From positions 1 to 47,098 of the forward strand of contig JAFATG010000361.1 of assembly GCA_019244055.1 (NCBI GenBank): a stretch of 47,098 bases of DNA, written 5' to 3'. The stretch is from Acidobacteriaceae bacterium (lineage in GTDB: Bacteria > Acidobacteriota > Terriglobia > Bryobacterales > Bryobacteraceae). A program made the position numbers and the translations under genes. The notes below the pieces were generated by a model. The model was not told the origin of the DNA. It ran no database searches and worked only from the letters and a program-made list of their open reading frames with translations. Of the stretch, positions 16,742 through 26,867 are shown piece by piece; the stretch's first letter is position 1, and every line of letters begins with the position of its first letter.

Positions 16742-18790
16742 TTAGTTATGAACGGTAAAAGTCGTGGAGGTGGTTGAATTCTGGTTATTTAGAGTCGACG
16801 CCGTGACCGCCAGCGTGTGCGTGCCGTTCGAAAGCAGAGTTGTATCAACTTCGGCATTCCAGCCGACGTCAGGACAGCCTGCCCGTCCCGGATACGCAGC
16901 ACAAACGTCGGGCCGGGCTCCTCCGTACCCCGCTGCACCGAACGGGATCCCATCTACAGCAATGAATATCCCGGAAATCGGCCCGTTATCGTTAACGGCC
17001 CACCCCCCAAAGTGCGCGAATCCCGAAAAGGCGCTGCTGCCCGAGTTCGGGGTGTCGATATTCACATGGAAGGGATTGCCCGTGGTCACCCAGTTGGCGA
17101 TTTGGAAGGTCGCGGACCCGATTGCCTGCGTCCCATCGGCCGCTGTCGCAGTCACGCCCAGCGTGTAGGCGCCCGCTGGAAGCTGCGTAGTATCGAGCGT
17201 GTATGACCAGGCAACCGAGTTAGGCTGGCCACTCTGCGCATTATTCACCACCGCGGCCGGCCCATATGGGACGCCATTGACACTGATCGTCACACCTGTA
17301 ATTGCAGTTCCGTTCTGATTTAGCGCGGAACCGGAAAATTGGGCGAGACCGGCATAGGGAGCACTCGTACTATTCGGCTGCGCGATGCTGACAATAATCG
17401 GACCGGAATTGACGGCATTCGACACCGTAAACGTGGCGCCTGCGGTGGCGCGCTGCCCCGCCTCCGACGTTGCAGTGACCTCCAGGGTGTGAACCCCGTT
17501 TGCAAGCTGCGTTGTATCGAGCATATAGTTCCAGCCCACATTCGGGCAGCTCGGACGATTGGGGTACACCGTGCAAACATCGGGTCGACTCCCGCCATAA
17601 GCCGCATTTCCCTTCAGCAGGCTATCTACAGAGACCTGAATGCTGGTGATCGGTGTACTGTCGTTGATTGCCCATCCGCCGATAGCAGCCATTCCGGTTA
17701 ATGCCGAGTTATGCGGATTGGGAATGCCGATCGACACTCTGGTCGAATTATTGGCCGTCCCCATATTGGCAACTTGGAACTGCTGCGTGGTCGTGTAGCC
17801 CTGGCTTCCGGCCGAATTAGCCGTGATTGCAACCGTGTGAGTGCCATCGAAAAGCTCCGTTGTATCAATGAGGAAATTCCAGCCGACATTCGGGCAGCCT
17901 GCCCGACCGGGATAGACTGCGCAGACATCAGGACGATTACCTCCGTAACCAGCGTTGCCGTATGGAATCCCATCGATATCGACGCCCACGCTTTGGACAA
18001 TCGAGTTGTCGGCCAGAGCCCAACCCCCAAATGCGGCCATGCCACTCAAAGCCGCGCTGTTCGCGTTAGGCGCATCGATCGAGGTGTGCACTGGATTGTT
18101 TTGAGTGGCCCAGTTTGTAACGGTGAATGACACCGATTGGATCAAGAACTGGGCATTTGTGGCATCCGCTCTGACCGCGAGCGTGTGCGTTCCCGTTGCA
18201 AGGGTGGTTGTATCGAGAAGATAGCTCCAGCCAACGCCCGGACATCCTGGAGGATTCCCAAAAGCTGCGCAGATATCGGAACGGCTGGCCCCATAGGTCG
18301 CGGTCCCGATGAGGTGTCCGTCAATCGACAGAATCACATCCGCGATCGCCGAACTCGTGTTGATGGCCCAACCGGACAAGTTCGTTTTGCCTTGCAATGA
18401 CGCGCCCGATGCCGGTTGGTCTATGCCGACCTTCGTTGGAAAATTGCTGAGGTTTCCGTAATTTGAACTCGTGAACGTTTGCGAGTGCGTCGCCCGCGCA
18501 CCATCCGCGGCAGTCGCGGTAATTTGCAGTTGGTGTGTTCCATCGGCGAACTGAGTCGTATCGAAGGAGCCGTTCCAACCGACATTCGGACAGTCGGGCG
18601 ATGAGCCGGCCACCGCGCACACGTCCGACCGCGGTGAGCCGTACATTGCCGTTCCGGCTGAAGTTCCATCGACCGCAATAGCGATGCTGGTTATTCCCGC
18701 ACTTGCGTCCAAGGCCCAACCGCCAACTGCGGCTATTCCACTGAGCGCCGGACTGTTCGCCGTCGGTTTGCCAATATTCATGAAGACCGA
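16742..18790 (-). repeat. Six Ig-like coding repeats of about 340 bp
   Basis: The 3' half of the 1603-codon gene holds six direct repeats of about 340 bases, each encoding a domain opening 'I-x-x-P-x(5)-SG-x-A-x-FGGWA' and containing a Cys pair ('RPDVCAVYP' and 'GCPNVGW'). The fifth copy is the most divergent and lacks the Cys pair. Similarity is mainly at protein level, indicating older duplication than the 135-bp repeats at 5.8 kb. Confidence 0.85.
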
Positions 18791-21553
18791 GGAAGTCGCC
18801 TGTGACTGACCGGTCCCGGTCCCGCTTTGGCCAGATCCATTCAGGACCGGAGTGCCCACAGCCACTGTAACGAGGTTGCTGACGAACGCATTCTGGGCAA
18901 TCGTGAGCTGGGTCGCGTTGTTCGCGGAGAGCGACGTCGGCACGATCATCTGCACCTGGTACACGCTATACGAACCGGGGGGAAAACCCGCCGCTATCAC
19001 TTGCGCCGTCGAACCGCCCATGGTCGCGCTAACGGTATTCTGCGCCGTATTGGGTTGAGGCCCCGCATACGGGTAGCCCGGGAGTTCGTACGTTTGCTGC
19101 TCAGCAGTGGCCAGAATGCCCAGCCCGCTCGCATTGACGCTGATCAGCTCTCCAGCTCCGGCAGGGTTCGAGGGCGTAATGGGTGAGTTCGGAGTAACGG
19201 CGCAGCAGGTAGCGCTCGTGTATGCGGTCAGTGTAAGGCTCGCACCGCTGCTGGTACTGGCAGAGATCGCTATACCATTCCCAGCCGCTCCGCCCTGTCG
19301 CGCGGTAAGGACCACGCGGGTAAACTGAGCGCCCGCAGCCGCCGTCACGTTGGGATCGTTCCCACCATTGATCGCCGAAATGAGACCGTTCACAACACTC
19401 GTGAGAGTATCGCCGCTCACCTCCGTGTAGCTATAACCCTTTCCGGCGATCGTAATGGTCGAGCTGTCCCCGGCTTTTGGGGTTCCGTCCACCGAGACAA
19501 CCGCAGTTGGGTTACCAGGTTGATGAAAAGCAACTGCCGGCCAAGGCCGGATTTGATTTGGAGAGGACGGCGCGCTAAAGATGCCGGGATTCGCCGGCGC
19601 TATGTACACCGGAGTCGCATTGGTAACCGTGACACTTCCATCGCCGTGAACTGTGCGAACAAACACGCTCGCGCTGTTCGTGTCGACCACGAAGCTGAAC
19701 GGCACCTGGCAAACGACCTTGGTCGGTGAAACACTCCAGATCGGCGTCGCGATCCCATTCATAAATACCTGAACTCCGCCGAGAGTCGTAGCCAATACGC
19801 CGCTGAAATTCGCCGTCACGCTCGTGTCCGCCAAGTCATTTCCATCGAGTTCCACGATCATGCCCGGAGCAGCCGTAGCGGCGGTTCCAGCCGATAGATA
19901 GGCTCCGGAGGCCGTGGCCGTTACGTCGGCTGAGTTGGAGGTCGTAGCAGCCAACGAGATCGCGTCGAACGCGAGATTTGTCGCCTTTGAGCTGAGATAC
20001 ACGGATGCCGTGCCCGGGCCGGCAAAAATGGCAATAACATTCGGGTCGCCGCTATTCGCGTTGATGGTACTGACCAGCCCCTGCGCCACGGTGTCGAGCG
20101 TGTCTGAACCCTTGATCGTGTACGTGTAGCCGGTCCCAGCGATGGTGACTGTCACCGTGTCGTTTGCTTTGATCGTGCCGGAAAGCGAGACGACGCCTTC
20201 CTGCCGGATAACTTCACTCGCCGCGTTGACTACCGAGTTGGCCCCTAGTTGCGGATTTCCTGCGGTAAAGACGAGCACGCGGTGGTTGTACGGGTCTGCT
20301 ACATATAAATTCGTTCCGTCATACGCCAAAGCCTGCGGACTCGGAATGACGTTGACAGCGCCCGTATTCTCGACTGTGGTGGTAACGATGGTTTGCGTCC
20401 GGTTCGTGACTATATCAGTGGTAAAGTCGGGCTGCCCGAGCACACTGTCCGCGGTTGCTCCGCTCTTACTTGGGATTGCGCCAAAGATCAACACTCGGTC
20501 GTTCCCGCCGTCGGAAACGTAGAGCCGTATTCCATCGGAAATTGCGTACGTCGGGAAATTGAGAGAAGCAACGCACTGACCGATCGTCCCCGTGGGAGCG
20601 GAGCCACATACGGCCGAATTGTTGGGAATTCCGCCCGTCAGATCCGGTTGCCCCACCGCCACATCAGCGGGCGCACCGTTCGAGGTCGGGATCGAGTTCC
20701 AGATGAGGACGCGATTAAAGCCCAGATCGGCCACGAAGAGGTGGCTGCCATCCGAACTCACAGAGACCGGATTGCACAGCTCGTTAGCCGCCGCGACCTG
20801 GTTTCCCTTGGTGGGATTGCAAGCGGCCTGCCCACCAGTGTTGAAATTCGATTGCCCCAAAACAACATCCGCCGGCTGATTATTACTCGTAGGGATGCTG
20901 TTCCAGATCAAGATGCGGTAATTCTGCGTATCGGCAACAAACAGTTTTCCATTCTGGATCCAGATACCTTGGGGACCGCGCAGCGAGCTCGCCGTAGGTG
21001 GCACTGCCAAGTTGTGCGTTGTGAAATCCGGCTGTCCCAGGACAATATCCGACGGCTGATTGATCGAGAGCGGAATGGACTTCCAAATCAGCACGCGGTT
21101 GTTGTTCGTATCCGAAACGGCCAGAACCGTGCCGTCAGTCGCCACGCCGGTGGGGACCTGCATAGTCTGACTGCTCACAGCCTGCAGGCTTGTGGATGTG
21201 TAATCTGGCTGGCCAAGGACGTTGCTCGCCGAATAGCCGCAGAGGCGACACGTGGAATTGGATGAATTCTGAACCGCCAGATCGGCATCGGGCGCCGGGA
21301 TCTGCGTGGTGTTGAACATTAGCACGCGATTATTGCTCGGAACAGAGCCCAGCAGGTTCGAATCCGCGACAAAGAGCTGGCCATTGGCATACGCCAGACC
21401 GGTGACACCCCCAATGACCTGCTGGCTCGCCGTACCAAAACCCGAAAAAGTCGTCTGGCCGATGACGGCGCGGGCCGCCTGTCCATTCACGTAAGTCTGT
21501 GCCTGAAGTGTGAGTGCGGAAAAGACGAAAAGAGAGACTGTTACAGTTCTCAA
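16742..21553 (-). CDS. Large secreted NHL-propeller and Ig-like repeat protein
   Basis: A 1603-residue exported mosaic with a TTG start and signal peptide 'LFVFSALTLQAQ'. Residues about 20-430 are NHL-type propeller repeats ('GQLFVADSNNNRVLIW', 'DVVLGQPDFTT'). About 440-550 and 690-780 are two copies of a small domain with 'DTVTVTIAGTGYTYT' and 'DTL..V..GL..AIN'. Between and after them are segments like the Solibacter TIGR03437 domain ('TLGGVQVFMNGIATPIWSVSPTKVVCQVPF'). About 922-1603 are six Ig-like repeats of about 114 residues with 'DG-x-x-x-G-x-A-x-YG-x-x-R-x-DVC' and 'GCPNVGW'. Probably cell-surface or extracellular; binding partner unknown. AGTATA at 21576-21581 gives a possible minus-strand -10 (TATACT) 22 bases before the start. 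Confidence 0.87.
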   Translation of the reverse strand: MRTVTVSLFVFSALTLQAQTYVNGQAARAVIGQTTFSGFGTASQQVIGGVTGLAYANGQLFVADSNLLGSVPSNNRVLMFNTTQIPAPDADLAVQNSSNSTCRLCGYSASNVLGQPDYTSTSLQAVSSQTMQVPTGVATDGTVLAVSDTNNNRVLIWKSIPLSINQPSDIVLGQPDFTTHNLAVPPTASSLRGPQGIWIQNGKLFVADTQNYRILIWNSIPTSNNQPADVVLGQSNFNTGGQAACNPTKGNQVAAANELCNPVSVSSDGSHLFVADLGFNRVLIWNSIPTSNGAPADVAVGQPDLTGGIPNNSAVCGSAPTGTIGQCVASLNFPTYAISDGIRLYVSDGGNDRVLIFGAIPSKSGATADSVLGQPDFTTDIVTNRTQTIVTTTVENTGAVNVIPSPQALAYDGTNLYVADPYNHRVLVFTAGNPQLGANSVVNAASEVIRQEGVVSLSGTIKANDTVTVTIAGTGYTYTIKGSDTLDTVAQGLVSTINANSGDPNVIAIFAGPGTASVYLSSKATNLAFDAISLAATTSNSADVTATASGAYLSAGTAATAAPGMIVELDGNDLADTSVTANFSGVLATTLGGVQVFMNGIATPIWSVSPTKVVCQVPFSFVVDTNSASVFVRTVHGDGSVTVTNATPVYIAPANPGIFSAPSSPNQIRPWPAVAFHQPGNPTAVVSVDGTPKAGDSSTITIAGKGYSYTEVSGDTLTSVVNGLISAINGGNDPNVTAAAGAQFTRVVLTARQGGAAGNGIAISASTSSGASLTLTAYTSATCCAVTPNSPITPSNPAGAGELISVNASGLGILATAEQQTYELPGYPYAGPQPNTAQNTVSATMGGSTAQVIAAGFPPGSYSVYQVQMIVPTSLSANNATQLTIAQNAFVSNLVTVAVGTPVLNGSGQSGTGTGQSQATSSVFMNIGKPTANSPALSGIAAVGGWALDASAGITSIAIAVDGTSAGTAMYGSPRSDVCAVAGSSPDCPNVGWNGSFDTTQFADGTHQLQITATAADGARATHSQTFTSSNYGNLSNFPTKVGIDQPASGASLQGKTNLSGWAINTSSAIADVILSIDGHLIGTATYGASRSDICAAFGNPPGCPGVGWSYLLDTTTLATGTHTLAVRADATNAQFLIQSVSFTVTNWATQNNPVHTSIDAPNANSAALSGMAAFGGWALADNSIVQSVGVDIDGIPYGNAGYGGNRPDVCAVYPGRAGCPNVGWNFLIDTTELFDGTHTVAITANSAGSQGYTTTQQFQVANMGTANNSTRVSIGIPNPHNSALTGMAAIGGWAINDSTPITSIQVSVDSLLKGNAAYGGSRPDVCTVYPNRPSCPNVGWNYMLDTTQLANGVHTLEVTATSEAGQRATAGATFTVSNAVNSGPIIVSIAQPNSTSAPYAGLAQFSGSALNQNGTAITGVTISVNGVPYGPAAVVNNAQSGQPNSVAWSYTLDTTQLPAGAYTLGVTATAADGTQAIGSATFQIANWVTTGNPFHVNIDTPNSGSSAFSGFAHFGGWAVNDNGPISGIFIAVDGIPFGAAGYGGARPDVCAAYPGRAGCPDVGWNAEVDTTLLSNGTHTLAVTASTLNNQNSTTSTTFTVHN

Positions 21554-21647
21554 AACTAAACCCCTGGAACGAGCTAGTATAACGCGCGTTGGACGTAATT
21601 CTGCCGAAGCGAGTTTCCGCGTGAAGCTACTTTTCCAATTTGAAGGA

Positions 21648-24059
21648 CTACTGTACGGTGACCGAAAGTGTCGTGGTATGGCTCAACACTCCAGCGGTAG
21701 CGGTAATCGTGATCGTACCAGTTTCAGGAACAGGCTGAACGCTTTCGGCGGTGCTGGAGCTGCTGCCGTCACCGCAACCAACTGCGACCGCTAAGCACAA
21801 GACTGCGAATCCGAGTCCGGCGGATTGGAGTCTCCTTTTGCCGTCCAGGAAGAGAATCAGGATGATTGTGATGAGAGCCACTCCACCAAAGAGCAGGCTG
21901 GCTTGAGGGCCCGCCGCGGACCAAGGGTTTGCCCCACGAAAGTGCCGAAGCGCGGCGGTCGCGGCTGCTGTTACGGTAACTGTTGCGGTGCCGGACGACG
22001 AAACGGTTCCAGGTACCGAACAAGTTACGTTGGCCAACGTAGTGGGGACGGTGCAGGAAAATGACACTGTTCCGGCGAAGTTGTTCATAGGCGTGACCTG
22101 CACAGCCGCCGTCCCCGAACCACCTGCGCTCAAAGTAACGCCAGTCGGGTTCACCGCAACCTGGAAGTCGGAGGCCCATTCATTGATTAAGTTATAGGCG
22201 TCGACGGATCCGAGTCCGGTCACCTGGTCATATCCAGCACCGGCCGTGTAGCCCATCACGAGTGAAGCCGGGCAATCGGGCGAGCCGGTTTTGCAGGGAA
22301 CCTGATTATTTCCGGAAGTGATGTCGTGAAAGGCGTTCGTGGAGAACGAAGCCAGATTGTAAAGAGTCTGGTTGACATTGCCCTGGCTGCCACCCATTTT
22401 CTGGTTCAGGAGCGCCACAATACCAGCGAAGCTAGGGACTGTAGCGGAGGTGCCACCGATAACGTTCAGGGTGGTATCGGTATTACGGAAGCCGTTAACG
22501 CAACTGCCGCCCGAGCACACGAGGTATCCGTCATGCTGCGGCGAAGCCGCGAAGGCGAGATCGGGCACATCGCGGAATCCGTCCGAAGGGACGCCAGTTC
22601 CCCGCTGCCAGGACGGTTTCGATTCAAAGCTGCTCTTACCTCCGCCGCTGGCCGACAGAACTCCGGCGGCTGAACCACAGGGAAAAGCCGGTGTGGAGGA
22701 ATCATTCCAGCCTACTTCGGGTATGTAAGAGAGAACAGAGCCGCTGTAACTGTTATTGCTAGAGTTCCAATAATTGCCGGTGCAGTCGTTCAATTCAGTA
22801 CCGCCGACACCCGTTACATAGGGGCTGCTGGCGGGGAAGTCAACGGCGAGTCCGTGACTTGCCGTTGAGACACCCTGCGAAGAGGGACCCGTAGATTCCT
22901 CGCAATCGGCCGCGCCGTCGTCTCCGGACGCCGCCAGAACCGTCATTCCCTGCGCATTCGCCTGCTTGAAAATCGTATTCAGCGTATTGAGTTCCGCGCC
23001 GCCGATCGCCGACTCGCAGTTTCCATACGTGAGCACGAGTATCGACGCAACATTATTGGTGACGGCGTAGGTGGCCGATGTGAAAGCATCCTTCGAATTC
23101 ACGTAGACGATCGTCGCATTCCGCGCCACTCCGCCGGCCCATTCGATATCGAGGTCTGCTTCGCTCTCATCCCCCGAATTGGTGCCGGGATCAGTACCAT
23201 CGAGGATGACTTGAGGATCATGCGGCGGAAGACCTGCGGCGGATCGAAAAGCCTGTATGTCCTTCAATGCGATGTCACTCTGGCCCGCAACGGCTATCTT
23301 CTGCCCAGCGCCATCGATGCCGCTTCCGTATAAAGGCTGGATGTTGTAGATGGTGGCGAAATCATCGGGAACCAGGAAATGATTGCCGCTAATGCTGGAG
23401 GTAAAGTGAGGTTCGATGGAGGCGCGCGAGCGAATTACGCGAGGCTTGGGATGGAAATCGCTGAGCCCGCGAATGCCCTCGATCACACCCGACAACGGCT
23501 TTGGCAAAACGGGATCTTTCGCGTTTGCATAATGCTGTTCGCCATTTGCTTCGTATTGATGGATGGGCGTTTGAAACGCCGCCTGCACCTGTGCCGCAGT
23601 GCCGGAAAAGCTGATGGCGTTACGGCTTCGCGAGGCTTCGATATTAGTGAATCCAAGATTCTCCAACCACAACGTAATCTTTTGAATGTCGCTCTCGCTG
23701 ACGCCGAAGCGGCTGGCGTACTGCTCGGGTGTGAGCCATTTGTGATATTCGCGGCTACCGCGAGTCTGCTGCGCCTGGAGCAAGCGGTCAAGATCGGCTT
23801 TCTGCGCCGTCGTCATCGCCAGATGAATGGTGATGCGCGGCATGGGAAGAGATGGGTCCACCGGGCCTAAATCGTGCGCTATTTGCACCATAGGATGGGT
23901 GTTCCCGGCCAGCGCAAAGCTGCGTCCATCCTCTATCTCGCCATGTATTCGTTGAGCGGCTTGCGCCTGCCGCGCGCCAACACCGAGAGCGCAAAGAGCG
24001 ATGATCACCGCTCCGCGCTTTACTTCAAAACTGGTCACAGAACCTGCCTTTATTTTCAA
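21648..24059 (-). CDS. Sedolisin/kumamolisin-like S53 serine-carboxyl peptidase
   Basis: An 803-residue secreted acid protease precursor (TTG start; GTG at 24038 is an alternative). Order: signal peptide (about 14-35); pro-kumamolisin activation domain (about 55-200, 'REYHKWLTPEQYASRFGVS'); and catalytic domain. Triad residues are E300 and D304 in 'ESEADLDIEW', S538 in 'GGTSATVP', and oxyanion D380 in 'ASGDDGA'. A calcium-site region follows ('FHDITSGNN', 'GYDQVTGLGS'). The C-terminus adds an Ig/BACON-like domain, a transmembrane segment ('SLLFGGVALITIILILF'), a second hydrophobic stretch and a beta tail. All catalytic residues are present, so activity is likely. The extra membrane segments may anchor it. 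Confidence 0.94.
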   Translation of the reverse strand: MKIKAGSVTSFEVKRGAVIIALCALGVGARQAQAAQRIHGEIEDGRSFALAGNTHPMVQIAHDLGPVDPSLPMPRITIHLAMTTAQKADLDRLLQAQQTRGSREYHKWLTPEQYASRFGVSESDIQKITLWLENLGFTNIEASRSRNAISFSGTAAQVQAAFQTPIHQYEANGEQHYANAKDPVLPKPLSGVIEGIRGLSDFHPKPRVIRSRASIEPHFTSSISGNHFLVPDDFATIYNIQPLYGSGIDGAGQKIAVAGQSDIALKDIQAFRSAAGLPPHDPQVILDGTDPGTNSGDESEADLDIEWAGGVARNATIVYVNSKDAFTSATYAVTNNVASILVLTYGNCESAIGGAELNTLNTIFKQANAQGMTVLAASGDDGAADCEESTGPSSQGVSTASHGLAVDFPASSPYVTGVGGTELNDCTGNYWNSSNNSYSGSVLSYIPEVGWNDSSTPAFPCGSAAGVLSASGGGKSSFESKPSWQRGTGVPSDGFRDVPDLAFAASPQHDGYLVCSGGSCVNGFRNTDTTLNVIGGTSATVPSFAGIVALLNQKMGGSQGNVNQTLYNLASFSTNAFHDITSGNNQVPCKTGSPDCPASLVMGYTAGAGYDQVTGLGSVDAYNLINEWASDFQVAVNPTGVTLSAGGSGTAAVQVTPMNNFAGTVSFSCTVPTTLANVTCSVPGTVSSSGTATVTVTAAATAALRHFRGANPWSAAGPQASLLFGGVALITIILILFLDGKRRLQSAGLGFAVLCLAVAVGCGDGSSSSTAESVQPVPETGTITITATAGVLSHTTTLSVTVQ

Positions 24060-24114
24060 CAGTAATCCCGTTCGACGTATGGGCCAGAACCAAAGTTGCT
24101 GGTCCGAGGCTAAT

Positions 24115-24128
24115 TCTCGTTAACGAGA
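24115..24128. promoter_or_regulatory. 14-bp perfect palindrome in a divergent intergenic region
   Basis: TCTCGTTAACGAGA is a perfect 14-base palindrome in the 108-base gap between the sedolisin gene (minus) and the lactonase-fold gene (plus), 40 bases before the latter's GTG start. Position and symmetry fit an operator for a dimeric regulator acting on one or both divergent promoters. There is no regulator gene next to it. Confidence 0.4.
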
Positions 24129-24167
24129 CTGCCATACACGTAGATTTGCTGCGATAAGCTCGTCGGC

Positions 24168-25373
24168 GTGCGGAACCAAATCTCTCGCCGGAACTTATTA
24201 ACGGGCGCCGCTGCCCTTGCGCCGGGTTACGCGGTACTTTCGGCCCAAGGCTCACCCCTCGCCTTAGCCTACATTGGCACATACAGCTCGCCTCAGGGCC
24301 CGGAAGGCAGCGCAGGGCATGGCCGTGGCATTTATCTCTATGAGATGAATCCCCAAACCGGCGAGCTGGGGCAGCGCGAGTTATTCGCCACTGATGCGAA
24401 TCCATCATGGTTAGCCCTCAATCCGGATAAAACGCGCCTCTATTCGGCAAATGAGATCACGAATTTCGACGGATCGTCTGGTTCGGTGACGGCCTGGTCC
24501 GTCCATCAATCCAGCGGCAAATTGACCAGCGTTAGTACAGTCAGCTCCGAAGGCGCGGGGCCGGCCCATTTGAGCGTGCATCCTTCAGGCCGTTACATCT
24601 TTGTGGCTAATTACGCAGGCGGAACGGTCGCGGTGCTTCCGATCGAAGCGAATGGAAGACTCGGCCGCGCAACGGACGTTAAGGCCGACCAAGGTTCACC
24701 TGGACCGAAGCAACCGACGAGCGCGCCGCCCGGAAGCTTTGCCATCAGCGGACATGATCATCCCCATGCGCACATGGTCGAATCCGATCCCACGGGCCGG
24801 TTTGTGCTTGCCGCCGATTTGGCCTTGGACCGGATCTACATTTGGCGTTTCGATCCGGATCGCGGAAAGCTTACTGCGAGTGATCCCGCCTGGGTTTCGC
24901 TTCCGCCGGGAGACGGGCCCCGGCATTTTGTTTTTCATCCGAACGGGCGCTGGTTTTACTCGCTCCAGGAAGAGAGTTCAACCTTGGCTGCATTTGACTA
25001 CGACAACGGGAAGCTCGCCGCGAAGCAGACTCTCTCGACTCTGGCCAAAGGGTTTGCAGGTACGAACTTCACATCGGAAGTTTCCATTTCTTCAAGCGGC
25101 CGCTTTCTCTACGCCGCCAACCGGCTGCACGACACAATAGCCTTCTTTTCGATCGATGCATCGGGAAGGCTTGCCTGGATTGGAGAGGAGTGGACCCGAG
25201 GCGATTATCCGCGCAGCTTCAGTTTCGATCCTACTGGACGGTTTCTCTACTGCTGTAATCAGCGAAGCGATTGCGTTACCTGTTTCCGCGTCAATAGCGA
25301 GACAGGAGCGCTTTCGTTCACCGGACAGTACACGCCTATCGGCACCCCGGCGCGCATCGTATTCCTGCGCTGA
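24168..25373 (+). CDS. Tat-exported lactonase-family seven-bladed propeller protein
   Basis: A 401-residue protein with GTG start. The N-terminus 'ISRRNLLTGAAALAPGYAVLSAQ' is a twin-arginine signal. The rest is the lactonase (YbhE/Pgl-like) propeller: 'LAYIGTYSS', 'GRGIYLYEMNPQTGEL', 'GPAHLSVHPSGRYIFVANYAGGTVAVLP', 'HDHPHAHMVESDPTGRFVLAADLALDRIYIW', 'GPRHFVFHPNGRWFYSLQEESSTL'. Cytosolic family members hydrolyse 6-phosphogluconolactone. A Tat-exported form more likely acts on another lactone or sugar in the periplasm; substrate is unknown. It is transcribed divergently from the sedolisin and convergently with DUF1501 (5-base gap). Confidence 0.9.
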   Translation: MRNQISRRNLLTGAAALAPGYAVLSAQGSPLALAYIGTYSSPQGPEGSAGHGRGIYLYEMNPQTGELGQRELFATDANPSWLALNPDKTRLYSANEITNFDGSSGSVTAWSVHQSSGKLTSVSTVSSEGAGPAHLSVHPSGRYIFVANYAGGTVAVLPIEANGRLGRATDVKADQGSPGPKQPTSAPPGSFAISGHDHPHAHMVESDPTGRFVLAADLALDRIYIWRFDPDRGKLTASDPAWVSLPPGDGPRHFVFHPNGRWFYSLQEESSTLAAFDYDNGKLAAKQTLSTLAKGFAGTNFTSEVSISSSGRFLYAANRLHDTIAFFSIDASGRLAWIGEEWTRGDYPRSFSFDPTGRFLYCCNQRSDCVTCFRVNSETGALSFTGQYTPIGTPARIVFLR

Positions 25374-25377
25374 AGCC

Positions 25378-26859
25378 TCAGGCGAGCATTTGGTTCGTGA
25401 CGTTTCCGGCGATATCCGTCAGCCGGAAGTGCCGGCCCTGGAACTTGTACGTCAGGCGGGTGTGATCAATGCCGAGGCAGTGCAGCACCGTCGCCTGAAT
25501 GTCGTGGATCGGGACGGGATCGGACACCACGTTATAGGAGAAGTCGTCCGTTTCTCCGAGAACAAAACCGCGTTTGATTCCCCCGCCGGCGAACCACATC
25601 GCGAAACAGCGCGGATGATGATCCCGGCCATAGTTGGTTTCGGTAAGGTGACCTTGGCAGTAAACAGTTCGCCCGAATTCCCCGCCCCAGATCACAAGCG
25701 TGTCGTCCAGCAGTCCGCGCTGCTTCAGGTCCGTAATGAGCGCGGCGGAAGCCTGATCCGTTCCCTGGCACTGCAACGCGAGATCGCGAGGAAGATCATT
25801 ATGCTGATCCCATCCACGATGGTAGAGCTGCACGAAGCGCACTCCGCGTTCCGTCAAGCGGCGAGCCATCAGACAATTTGCGGCATACGTTCCAGGTTTG
25901 CGCGAATCGGGTCCGTAGAGTTGAAATGTGCTCTCGGGCTCCTTCGAGAGATCGGTCAATTCCGGCACGGACGTTTGCATCCGGTAGGCCATTTCGTACT
26001 GAGAAATGCGGGCGGCAATCTCGGGATCGCCATACGATCGTTCGGTGATCTCGTTTAGCTCATGTACGCTGTCGAGCATGGCGCGGCGCGTTTCGGCATC
26101 AATCCCCTCCGGATTCGCCAGGAACAGAACCGGATCGCCGGAGGCGCGGAACCGCACGCCCTGATATTTGGACGGCATGAAGCCGCTCGACCACAGCCTC
26201 GTGAAGAGGGGCTGATCGCGGTTGATCGCGTTGGCTTGCGAGATGAGCACAACGAAAGCCGGAAGGTTTTGATTTTCGCTGCCAAGCCCGTAGCTCACCC
26301 AAGAGCCCAGACTCGGGCGGCCTGGTTGCATGAAGCCGGTCTGTATGAAGGTAATCGCGGGGTCGTGGTTAATGGCATCCGTGTTAACGGTCTTGATGAG
26401 AGTGATCTCGTCGATGATCTTCGCGGTGTGCGGCAGCAGCTCGCTGATGCAGGTGCCATTTTCACCTGCCCGATTGAATTTGAAAATCGAAGGAGCGACC
26501 GGCAGCGAATTCTGTCCGGATGTCATTCCAGTGATCCGCTGTCCCTGCCGCACCGAATCCGGCAGTTCCGTCCCTGACAACGCTTTCAGTTTCGGCTTGT
26601 AATCGAAGAGGTCAATCTGGGAGGGCGCGCCCGATTGATGCAGAAAGATCACACGTTTCGCGGTCGGCGCGAAATGCGGCAGATCGGGGAGACCTCCAAA
26701 CTTTGCCGCCGTTCCCGGCGCAAAATCGATGTGCGGCGAATCGGCGAACAGTTTTGGATTCAGCAGCGACGCGAGCGCGGCCACGCCGATCCCAGTGCTC
26801 GCGCGCCCGAAAAGCTGCCTGCGGGTGAGAATTACTTTGCGTTCGCGAATCGGGTCCAT
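25378..26859 (-). CDS. DUF1501 family protein, Tat-exported
   Basis: A 493-residue protein with a twin-arginine leader ('[23 protein letters not shown]'). The DUF1501 body shows '[23 protein letters not shown]', '[42 protein letters not shown]', '[12 protein letters not shown]', '[11 protein letters not shown]' and '[21 protein letters not shown]'. This is a sulfatase/alkaline-phosphatase-like architecture of unknown activity, common in Planctomycetes and Acidobacteria and usually paired with a PSD1 protein, as here. The ATG at 26859 follows GAGTGAG; an in-frame TTG at 26871 would overlap the upstream stop by three bases (TTGA). Export and pairing suggest a periplasmic hydrolytic role in polysaccharide use; that is inference. 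Confidence 0.93.
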   Translation of the reverse strand: MDPIRERKVILTRRQLFGRASTGIGVAALASLLNPKLFADSPHIDFAPGTAAKFGGLPDLPHFAPTAKRVIFLHQSGAPSQIDLFDYKPKLKALSGTELPDSVRQGQRITGMTSGQNSLPVAPSIFKFNRAGENGTCISELLPHTAKIIDEITLIKTVNTDAINHDPAITFIQTGFMQPGRPSLGSWVSYGLGSENQNLPAFVVLISQANAINRDQPLFTRLWSSGFMPSKYQGVRFRASGDPVLFLANPEGIDAETRRAMLDSVHELNEITERSYGDPEIAARISQYEMAYRMQTSVPELTDLSKEPESTFQLYGPDSRKPGTYAANCLMARRLTERGVRFVQLYHRGWDQHNDLPRDLALQCQGTDQASAALITDLKQRGLLDDTLVIWGGEFGRTVYCQGHLTETNYGRDHHPRCFAMWFAGGGIKRGFVLGETDDFSYNVVSDPVPIHDIQATVLHCLGIDHTRLTYKFQGRHFRLTDIAGNVTNQMLA

Positions 26860-26867
26860 GTACTCAC

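Noticed and set aside
25156-26058. Plus-strand ORF of 300 aa over the DUF1501 gene
   Set aside because: It overlaps the lactonase gene and lies antisense to DUF1501, both with clear family motifs; its product resembles no family.
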